A DNA stretch of 32,874 nucleotides, taken from positions 1-32,874 of the forward strand of contig CAMHOK010000008.1 in NCBI GenBank assembly GCA_946186735.1. Direction: 5' to 3'. Below the pieces are notes generated by a model, which saw only the letters and a program-made list of their open reading frames with translations, did no database searches and was not told the DNA's origin. Positions 1 through 7,580 of the stretch are shown here, piece after piece. A program made the position numbers and the translations under genes. How positions within the stretch are numbered: the stretch's first letter is position 1; the number at the start of each line of letters is the position of its first letter. The stretch comes from an uncultured Bacteroidales bacterium (GTDB lineage: Bacteria > Bacteroidota > Bacteroidia > Bacteroidales > Paludibacteraceae).

Positions 1-55
1 TCTCCCCCTCCTTCCCCTGGAGGGAGGGGGTGAGGGGGCGGGAGGGATGCGATTA

Positions 56-119
56 GCCCGCTTCGCTGTTAGAACGCTGCGCTGAAAGACCGCTTCGCTG
101 TCAGACCGCTACGCTGTTG
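56..119. repeat. Four tandem copies of a 16-bp unit, approx. GAYCGCTNCGCTGTYR
   Basis: gcccgcttcgctgtta / gaacgctgcgctgaaa / gaccgcttcgctgtca / gaccgctacgctgttg, directly visible. Confidence 0.9.
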
Positions 120-262
120 GATACCCTGTGTAGAGACGCGGATTCATTTTTCACCTTTCTATCACCCGCCCCCTCACCCCCTCCCTACTATAGGGCGGGG
201 GAGACCATGCGGCGTGGGGGATTCAACTATTCAACTTTTCAACTTTTCAACCATTCAAGCCA

Positions 263-630
263 TCTGTTTCATCTTCTTTATCTGCGTCATCTGTGAGAAA
301 TTTCATTATCTGTGTCATCTGAGATGGCGAAGCCAAATCATAACAAAGAAAATCTGTCTAAATCTATATCAATCTGCTTAATCTGCGGTTAAAAAACAGA
401 TTCTCTGTTTCATCTGCTTTATCTGCGTCATCTGTGAGAAATTTCATTATCTGCATCATCTGAGATGGCGAAGCCAAATCATAACAAAGAAAATCTGTAT
501 AAATCTATCTCAATCTGCTCAATCTGCGGTTAAAAAGAGTAGAATCTGCGTCATCAGTTATGGCGAAGCCAATCAAAAAAAAGAAAGAATCTGTATAAAT
601 CTATCTCAATCTGCTTAATCTGCGGTTAAT
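263..630. repeat. Two full ~141-bp tandem units plus a partial third, with TGGCGAAGCCA hairpin core
   Basis: TCTGTTTCATCT at 263 and 404 begins near-identical blocks. Each has ATGGCGAAGCCA(A)ATC and ends ATCTGCGGTTAA. A third, truncated copy covers about 541-630. Confidence 0.9.
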
Positions 631-771
631 AAAGATAGGGCGGGGGAGACCATGCGGCGTGGCGGTATTCAACTTCCAACTTTCAACTTTCCCCCTTCAC
701 CTTTCATTATTTCCTTTTTTTAAGATTGTCTTTAGGTATTTTCGGAAAAGGCGCCAAAAACTTGTTATTTT

Positions 772-802
772 TTTGCTGTTAATATAAATATATGTAATTT
801 TG
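772..802 (+). promoter_or_regulatory. Bacteroidetes-type promoter (TTTG-N19-TAATTTTG)
   Basis: TTTG at 772-775 and TAATTTTG at 795-802, upstream of the 942 start. Confidence 0.6.
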
Positions 803-941
803 CAAGCGTCAAAAAAGAATATTCTGAGTGTACATTATTGAAATACTCTCAAGTCAAGCGAGTGGGGGTGCAGTTGAGTCTGCCTGCAGAAGTGTTGAGT
901 CTGTTGGTCCACTCCGCGGATTTTGGTAATTGAGTAGTGTT

Positions 942-1769
942 ATGTTTTTGGATAGATTGTTAATAAACAATAATATAGGTATTAGTCTTTTCCGCCTTTT
1001 ACTACTGTTCTCTGCCCTGTTGTTTGTGCAGTTAGCATGGGCTGATGGTATCTGGTGTTCTACTCAGTCTCTTTCTCGTTCTTCTTCTCTTCATTCGTCT
1101 TCTCTCTCCTCATATAGCCAAAACACTCCTATCTATCAGTCGGTTAAGTCGGTAGGCCCTGCCTCTTCCGCTGTGCGTAGTCAGTCGTTTGGTTCGTCGT
1201 CGGGGGCGTCAACGGTGGTAACACCCTCGTCGCTGCTCTCGTCCGGCACTAAGGGTGTTAGTAAGAGTTGGAACAAGGAGACGACGAGTGAGTCCGGCAA
1301 GCGTGGACAGCAGGGTCTGAGAGGTCAGTATCAGTCGCTTCGCTTGCAGCAGGATAGGCCACAGGATGTGGCTCTTACATCGTCGGCGCTGTCGGGCGCG
1401 AGTCTCTCGGTCATGCGCCGTCGTGCATCCGGAGGGGGTGGAGGAGGCATGGTTGCCCAATCATTCTACAACTGGTTGTACACCGAGCACGACAAGAACG
1501 ATGCTTACCTCTACGAGGACGACACTTATTGGTACTACGACATGAGTGAGCTGCAGCGGTTGTATGAGCAGTGGGCTGAGGATCACCGAGGCGATTTCGG
1601 GAGAGCGTTGCCCACATGGGAGCAGTTCCTTGAGTGGTTCAACGACTACGACAACCAGACATGGTTCCGTGCTCCTCTCGGCGACAGCCTCTGGCTGATG
1701 ATACTCTTCGCTATACTCTGGTACTGCAAGAGACTGATAAAGAATATGAAGAATGACATCAATGTGTAG
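942..1769 (+). CDS. Ser-rich exported or bitopic membrane protein, unknown function
   Basis: Continuous ORF. The track begins at a TTG (930) but ATG is at 942. N-terminal hydrophobic signal, Ser-rich and Gly6 low-complexity region, Trp/Tyr-rich acidic domain, C-terminal TM (LWLMILFAILWY) followed by basic residues. Confidence 0.75.
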   Translation: MFLDRLLINNNIGISLFRLLLLFSALLFVQLAWADGIWCSTQSLSRSSSLHSSSLSSYSQNTPIYQSVKSVGPASSAVRSQSFGSSSGASTVVTPSSLLSSGTKGVSKSWNKETTSESGKRGQQGLRGQYQSLRLQQDRPQDVALTSSALSGASLSVMRRRASGGGGGGMVAQSFYNWLYTEHDKNDAYLYEDDTYWYYDMSELQRLYEQWAEDHRGDFGRALPTWEQFLEWFNDYDNQTWFRAPLGDSLWLMILFAILWYCKRLIKNMKNDINV

Positions 1770-1798
1770 AGACGCAACACAACAATAACCTAATCGGA

Positions 1799-4700
1799 AT
1801 GAATAAACCAATGATTGATATGAAACATATTTACAGATATATATTAACACTGCTGCTTGTTTTTGTCGGAACGCTTCCGATGCGCGCTCAATTGCCTTAT
1901 AATACTACAATGACCCAAAGCCACTATAATAGTTCTGCAGTCGTTGTAGCTAATGTAGGGGACAAAAATAGTTGGTCGAGTGGTATTCGTTTGGGGCAAA
2001 GAAAGAGTAAGTATTTGGGAGTAGAGTGGAATTTGGGCGACAAGTATGTAGTGATAGCCTTAAATACTAACGGGATTCCTGATAAATTAACCTTTTCTTA
2101 TACAACATCTGGAGGATGGGCAACAGATGTTGATTGGAGAGTATATGAGGGTAGTACTTCATCTCCTACTACATTGGTTTGGTCTGAAGACAATGGAAGT
2201 GGCTCTGCTACAATTAATTTAAGCAGGAATACACGATATATAAAACTTGTTTACTCAGGAAACTATTATGGTAATTTCCAAAGTATTAAAGTTACAGAGC
2301 GCAAGTATATAAGTCTTGAGGCTACTGAGGTAAAGTCTTCAAACAAGGATAACACCACAACCAAAACTCTCGACTTTGGTGAGGCATTTGTCGATGAGGC
2401 TAATTCGTCGCTCACTTTCATTGTAGATTGGTGTAACCTTACAAGTCCTATCACATTGACATCAAGTAGCAGTAAGTTTAGTCTATCGGCAACAAGTATA
2501 ACAGCAGGTAAGGGTAAGTACGGCTCGCAAATGATTACGGTTACATATAATCGAAACGAAGCGACCGATTTTTACACATCTCCTGCTACCATCACTATTA
2601 AAGATGCCGGAAATGAAAAAACTGCCACAGTGACGCTTAAGGGTAAAACAAAAAAACGTGTGCCCGTGATTGATACTCCGCCAACCGTTGGAGCTATCAA
2701 CTATGGCAGACCATTATCGGAATCAACACTGACAGGTGGTGCTGCTCACGACCCGATAGCTACATCTACTGCTGTCGCCATCGATCATTGGGCATGGACG
2801 ACTAATGCCACTAAACCTAAATGTGGAGAAACGTATTCTGTAACTCTTTATCCTTTGGATACTCGTGTATATGCCACTGCTACAACTACGGTGGGCACTA
2901 ACATCACCCCCGTCGCTCAGACACTCACTTGGGTGCCGCTGGATGTGGATACGCTGGATGAGGAAAACAGGATCTATCAGATTGATGGTGGGCGCAGGTT
3001 GCATGCTGCCACTAATGGCGATGGCAAGGTGCGTTATGAGTTTAAATCGCGCAAGAACCTCAATGGTGAGGAGGACGCGAGCGTGGCAGAGTTGTTGCGT
3101 GAGGACGGTGGTAGGTTCACCAACCTTATCATGAACAAGCCCGGTACGGTAGTGCTGGAAGCATGGGCTGAGAGCACTTGCAATTACAACGAGTCGAACC
3201 ACATACAGACCACTTTCCAAATGCCCGAGCTCATCAACCTCCTCACCGATGGCGTCATCACACCCGTGTGCGACCCTATCATCTGGGGACAGACTCTGCA
3301 GGATGCTAATGCCCGTGGTACAGCCACGTATTACGAGACCGAGAGTCTGAGTGAGAACGTACCCGGACACTTCGAGTGGCTCAGTCCGTACTATCAGCCG
3401 GAGGTCAACGAGTCGCCGGGCTGGGACAGAAAACTGCGTTTCGTACCCGACGACCGCGAGCGTTTCCGTATAGTGACGGTGGACATCAAGGTGATAGTGA
3501 AGAAACGCAACACCAATATCACCTATATCTCTTGTCCGTTATGGCGTGGACAGAGCTCTTATACCCATCCCTTCCGCTCAAACAATAACGAGTCGGAATA
3601 TACGGTTACTGTCAGTCCTGACGATGGGGTGCTGAGTTGGAACGCTGCTACTCAGACCCTTGTTGTCGGCGTCGTGCCAACCGAGCGCCAATATACACTC
3701 ACTGTCACCCAAGCCGCGTCAGCACATTATAATGCAGGAACACTGACGGTGACTTGTTGGGTGAGACGTCGCTCGGATGTATGCCTGCCTGTAGTGCAGT
3801 TTAAAAACGATTATGGAGGGGGAACACTAAATCCGAAAATATACAATAAAATGCGTGTGAGTGGTGAGGGAACCTGGTGCTTTACAACAGAAGAAAAGGA
3901 AGATACGTATGCGGGTGAGAAAGTTGTTTATAATACCCATAGGGGAATACAATTGGGCACATGGCGGGATGGTTTTAATTTAGGTATCGGTGGAATTATT
4001 ATACAATCGCCGAATGCAAATGGCATGTCTGTTGATTTAACTTACACCGGCGTTCCTGATAAAATATCACTTCGTTCGATAGCTGAGAGTTGTACAACCG
4101 GTTATTTAATAAAAGTGGATTGGCCTATAACCAATGATCAATGGAGTATGCATGAGAGTGCCGACGGAAGCAATTGGACAACCGTGCAAGAAAAAACAGC
4201 AGAACATGTTCAGCTTAATCCTGATACCAAATATGCACTTAATCCTAATACCCGCTATGTAAGGATAACCTACTACGGTAACTTCGCCGGTTATATACCT
4301 GCTGAGGATTTCCAACTCACGCTCCGCCAGCAGTTTGAGCAAGGTGCTGACCGTAATAAAGTGAAGAGTATCGATATCCCTAAGTTCGGCGGCACTGAGG
4401 AACATCCTCTGCAAGTGCCGCAACAGGTTACTTTCCGTTACTATGGTATGGGTGCCTGCGGTGGCACGGGTGAGCGACTCAAGGTTGTCTCCGACAACGA
4501 AGCTTTCTATGCCGACGTGGAGTATATAGATGCCAATGTGGGTATCGACTCGTGGGGTGAGTACACTCTCACACTGCGCTGCACCGATGTGGACAAGACC
4601 GGACATATCACCATCACTCCCGTCGATGCAAACGATGAGCCTATACGCGACCCGTACGGCAACCTCATCACCCCGCTCACGCTCAACCTCAGTTCGGCAG

Positions 4701-6913
4701 AGCCCGTCATCACCTCCGCAGGGACAGGTATCTTCTACACCGGCACAGAGCAGAACGCTAAAGATGAGAACATGTACTATCGGGGTATGTATGCGCACGA
4801 TTTCGCCGATTGTTTCGATGGCACCACGCCCCTCTTCGATAGGCTATATATAGTAGGTGTTACAGGTAACACCGACCATGTGCTCGACTACTACGATCCT
4901 ATCCTTGGTTATCATAAGCCCACCGTCAACACCCCCGACGAGACCACACCATGCAACGCTCACACACCTCTGTTCGTCTATTATAAATCGGGCAACGAGT
5001 ATGTCTATGAGCGCACCGTGCAGTCGGTGGACGAGATGCTCGGTGAGGTGACAGATGCCGACGCCGACAGCCTATGCTTCATGGGCTATTGTCCGTTTGC
5101 TAATACCGGCAGTAAGGGCGACGAGAAAGGGTTCGTCTCTTTCTCAAACGATGTGGATGTCTATCTCAATAATTTCGTGGCATACGCTCGCGCCCATACC
5201 GACGACGGTTCCACTAAGTCTAACCCTGTGGACCTTAACCTCTACCTCGGCACCAACTATATCGGTGGTACGGGTGCCCTCATGACCTTCACGGCTGAGA
5301 ACACGAGTATCCACCTCAATGGTCAGAACATCCTCAGAGCCGGTCAGGGACGACAGATAGGTAAAGCCACTGCTGTCTCACGCGGCATCAGTGCCGATGT
5401 GTCGGCACTCAACGGACAACAGGTACCCTCCTCTGCCATCGCTTTCTTACCCTCTTCCTCCGACATGGCATGGAACCTGAGCATTGACGATGTGTGGAAA
5501 GATGACACGCATGCCGATGGCATACTCTTCCTCTACGGATCCGATGGCGGTGGTAGTATAGACATGGGTAACGAACATGCCACCGTCAATATCGACAACA
5601 ACCGCGTCTTCCTTGCCAACGATGTGGACGAGTCGCGTCGTCTCTCGTGCCGCCTGTTCATGGCAGAGAAAGATGGTCAGGGCTTCTCTCTCTATGGCGT
5701 GGGCGACGATTATCAGCGTTCTGCCACTGCATGGACAGCCGCTCTGCCCGGTTACGAAGAACAAAAAGCCAATGACGGTCAACGACGACTCGTTGTCATG
5801 CACCAAGCGGGCGAAGGACTGACCGACGCTTTCATCACCAACGCCGACGACTACGAGGTCAGTGAGCGACAGACACTCATCGTCTCTGCTCCTGCCGACA
5901 CATGGCAGACCATGGTAGCACCTTTCGACATCACCGATGTGTATGTGCTCGAAGCAGTGCCCGAACAGCTCTTAGAAACGGCCGGTAGCAAGGATGAGGC
6001 TCTTACGCTCCAACGCACAGCCATGACCAACCTGCTCGAACAGCTCAAGCAAGAGCTGCCCGCCTCCGGACCCGCTGCCGACAAGTCGCTCGTCGTGCTC
6101 CTCTCCGAATGGATAGGCCGTCAACGCGACAAGGTTGACAACACTATCTATACAGGTGCTAAGGACGCCTACAACCTGCGAGGACTGTGGAAACTCGAAC
6201 ATTTCGACGGCACAAACATCTGGTCAGCTTCATGGTACCTCAATGAGCTGGATAGCGATAACGAGTCGTGGCAGCTCGGCTCCGAGGACGACCACTCCTC
6301 TTTCGCCTCGTCATGGCGACCCGCACAACGCACTACCGAAGGGGTGCTCATGCAGCATGGGAAGACCTATGCATGGCAACTGCCTTACTGCGCACACTGC
6401 ACCAACTACGACGGCTACGACTATTGGACCGACAAATGGATCATCTTCGAGGGCTATGGCTCGCAGACTATCGACGGCACCAACTCTGCCAACTATAACC
6501 TCTCTTGGGCTCAATCGCATGCCACCGACGCCACCGCACGCTTCGCCGGCAACACCTCTTTCTACAACCTCCAACTGCCGGCTGAGGCTTACATCCACGA
6601 CCAAGACCCCAACAGCACCACCTACGACTATTTCGTTGCCCGACCGGAGGGCACACCCGTCGAGGCGATGACTCCCGCACTCTTCCTGCGCTCCTCCTCA
6701 CCCTCAGGCGTGAGAGCCAAGGCTATATCCAGAACAGGACAGGTGGTCTATCAAGAAGGCGAAGGGGTGGCTACCGACATCGAGACCATCGGCGGCAGTG
6801 CTGATAACCTTAACGGAGTAAACACGAAGACAAGAAAAATGCTCATCAACGGCGAGATCATCATCGTTCGCGACGGCGAGCAGTACGACGTGCTGGGCAG
6901 AGCGAGACGGTAG
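1799..6913 (+). CDS. Large secreted mosaic protein with a duplicated discoidin-like module and a short conserved C-terminal tail
   Basis: 1704-aa ORF with signal peptide (YILTLLLVFVGTLPMRAQ). Modules with PDK(L/I)...NTRY(I/V)(K/R)...Y.GN(Y/F) occur twice. C-terminus is KMLINGEIIIVRDGEQYDVLGRARR. Confidence 0.85.
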   Translation: MNKPMIDMKHIYRYILTLLLVFVGTLPMRAQLPYNTTMTQSHYNSSAVVVANVGDKNSWSSGIRLGQRKSKYLGVEWNLGDKYVVIALNTNGIPDKLTFSYTTSGGWATDVDWRVYEGSTSSPTTLVWSEDNGSGSATINLSRNTRYIKLVYSGNYYGNFQSIKVTERKYISLEATEVKSSNKDNTTTKTLDFGEAFVDEANSSLTFIVDWCNLTSPITLTSSSSKFSLSATSITAGKGKYGSQMITVTYNRNEATDFYTSPATITIKDAGNEKTATVTLKGKTKKRVPVIDTPPTVGAINYGRPLSESTLTGGAAHDPIATSTAVAIDHWAWTTNATKPKCGETYSVTLYPLDTRVYATATTTVGTNITPVAQTLTWVPLDVDTLDEENRIYQIDGGRRLHAATNGDGKVRYEFKSRKNLNGEEDASVAELLREDGGRFTNLIMNKPGTVVLEAWAESTCNYNESNHIQTTFQMPELINLLTDGVITPVCDPIIWGQTLQDANARGTATYYETESLSENVPGHFEWLSPYYQPEVNESPGWDRKLRFVPDDRERFRIVTVDIKVIVKKRNTNITYISCPLWRGQSSYTHPFRSNNNESEYTVTVSPDDGVLSWNAATQTLVVGVVPTERQYTLTVTQAASAHYNAGTLTVTCWVRRRSDVCLPVVQFKNDYGGGTLNPKIYNKMRVSGEGTWCFTTEEKEDTYAGEKVVYNTHRGIQLGTWRDGFNLGIGGIIIQSPNANGMSVDLTYTGVPDKISLRSIAESCTTGYLIKVDWPITNDQWSMHESADGSNWTTVQEKTAEHVQLNPDTKYALNPNTRYVRITYYGNFAGYIPAEDFQLTLRQQFEQGADRNKVKSIDIPKFGGTEEHPLQVPQQVTFRYYGMGACGGTGERLKVVSDNEAFYADVEYIDANVGIDSWGEYTLTLRCTDVDKTGHITITPVDANDEPIRDPYGNLITPLTLNLSSAEPVITSAGTGIFYTGTEQNAKDENMYYRGMYAHDFADCFDGTTPLFDRLYIVGVTGNTDHVLDYYDPILGYHKPTVNTPDETTPCNAHTPLFVYYKSGNEYVYERTVQSVDEMLGEVTDADADSLCFMGYCPFANTGSKGDEKGFVSFSNDVDVYLNNFVAYARAHTDDGSTKSNPVDLNLYLGTNYIGGTGALMTFTAENTSIHLNGQNILRAGQGRQIGKATAVSRGISADVSALNGQQVPSSAIAFLPSSSDMAWNLSIDDVWKDDTHADGILFLYGSDGGGSIDMGNEHATVNIDNNRVFLANDVDESRRLSCRLFMAEKDGQGFSLYGVGDDYQRSATAWTAALPGYEEQKANDGQRRLVVMHQAGEGLTDAFITNADDYEVSERQTLIVSAPADTWQTMVAPFDITDVYVLEAVPEQLLETAGSKDEALTLQRTAMTNLLEQLKQELPASGPAADKSLVVLLSEWIGRQRDKVDNTIYTGAKDAYNLRGLWKLEHFDGTNIWSASWYLNELDSDNESWQLGSEDDHSSFASSWRPAQRTTEGVLMQHGKTYAWQLPYCAHCTNYDGYDYWTDKWIIFEGYGSQTIDGTNSANYNLSWAQSHATDATARFAGNTSFYNLQLPAEAYIHDQDPNSTTYDYFVARPEGTPVEAMTPALFLRSSSPSGVRAKAISRTGQVVYQEGEGVATDIETIGGSADNLNGVNTKTRKMLINGEIIIVRDGEQYDVLGRARR

Positions 6914-6919
6914 TTATTA

Positions 6920-6995
6920 GATCGCTACGCTGTCAGACCGCTACGCTGTTGGATCGCTGCGCTGTCAGACCGCTACGCTGTTGGATCGCTGCGCT
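6920..6995. repeat. Four to five tandem copies of 16-bp unit GAYCGCTRCGCTGTYR
   Basis: gatcgctacgctgtca/gaccgctacgctgttg/gatcgctgcgctgtca/gaccgctacgctgttg/gatcgctgcgct. Begins 6 nt after the 1704-aa ORF stop. Confidence 0.92.
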
Positions 6996-6999
6996 ACCC

Positions 7000-7033
7000 T
7001 GTGTAGAGACGCATTCACATGCGTCTCTACACA
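7000..7033. repeat. Perfect 15-bp inverted repeat, 4-nt loop: TGTGTAGAGACGCAT-TCAC-ATGCGTCTCTACACA
   Basis: Directly visible. Half or partial copies at 127-139, 1763-1775 and 31131-31157. Confidence 0.95.
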
Positions 7034-7288
7034 ATGCGGATTAACCTTTCTATCACCCGCCCCCTCACCCCCTCCCTACCATAGGGAGGGGGAAACCATG
7101 CGGCGGGGAGGGATGCGATTAGAACGCTGCGCTGTTAGAACGTTTCACTGTTAGACCGCTACGCTGTTAGACATTAGACCCGCATGGAGCTCCCCTCCAT
7201 GATAAGGAGGGGTAGGGGTGGTAGAAGTGTTTTCCTCTTTCTTTTCTGTGCTTTTTCTTTAATTATGTTCATTTTTTCTACTTAACCC

Positions 7289-7319
7289 TTTGTCAGTTAA
7301 TTTATTTTTCGTACCTTTG
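7289..7319 (+). promoter_or_regulatory. Bacteroidetes-type promoter (TTTG-N19-TACCTTTG)
   Basis: TTTG at 7289-7292 and TACCTTTG at 7312-7319. Confidence 0.7.
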
Positions 7320-7580
7320 CCGCGTGAATAGTGTGTTTACTTCACACCTGCTTCACGCGTGTTTATGGGATTGTGTTGTTTTTCAGAATGTTATAACGAG
7401 AAGAGGCTAAATGTCTCTTCCCGTAGTTTTGCGGCTATTTAGCGAACGGTTGATTGATATAACTGACGGACTATTAGGCGGTAACGATTAGATAACCAAA
7501 CAGTACAATCGGCTGACGAGATGGTCGATATAGGCATTAAGAAAAGAGTTGACAGAAAGTTGAAACATATACAGGAGTAA

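Larger units (their letters stand above)
1..715. repeat. Repeat island A: C/G-rich hairpins, 16-bp tandem array, TGTGTAGAGACGC fragment and ~141-bp tandem repeats
   Basis: No long ORF. The hairpin cores at 4-30 and 177-201, the 16-mer array at 56-119 and the ~141-bp units at 263-630 recur wholly or partly elsewhere in the window. Confidence 0.85.
6914..7210. repeat. Repeat island B: 16-bp array, perfect palindrome, C/G hairpin, second 16-bp array
   Basis: Shares long stretches with island A (e.g. CTTTCTATCACCCGCCCCCTCACCCCCTCCCTAC..TAGGG..GGGGGA.ACCATGCGGCG). Confidence 0.9.

Noticed and set aside
56-119. Possible CRISPR array from the 16-bp repeats
   Set aside because: Repeats are only 16 bp and strictly contiguous with no spacers, and no cas gene is present.
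1-715. Possible decayed transposon or integrase remnant in island A
   Set aside because: No transposase-like reading frame on either strand; only repeats and hairpins are supported.
2723-3370. 215-aa and 230-aa (4106-4798) minus-strand ORFs inside the 1704-aa gene
   Set aside because: Shadow ORFs opposite a long supported CDS with no plausible start context.
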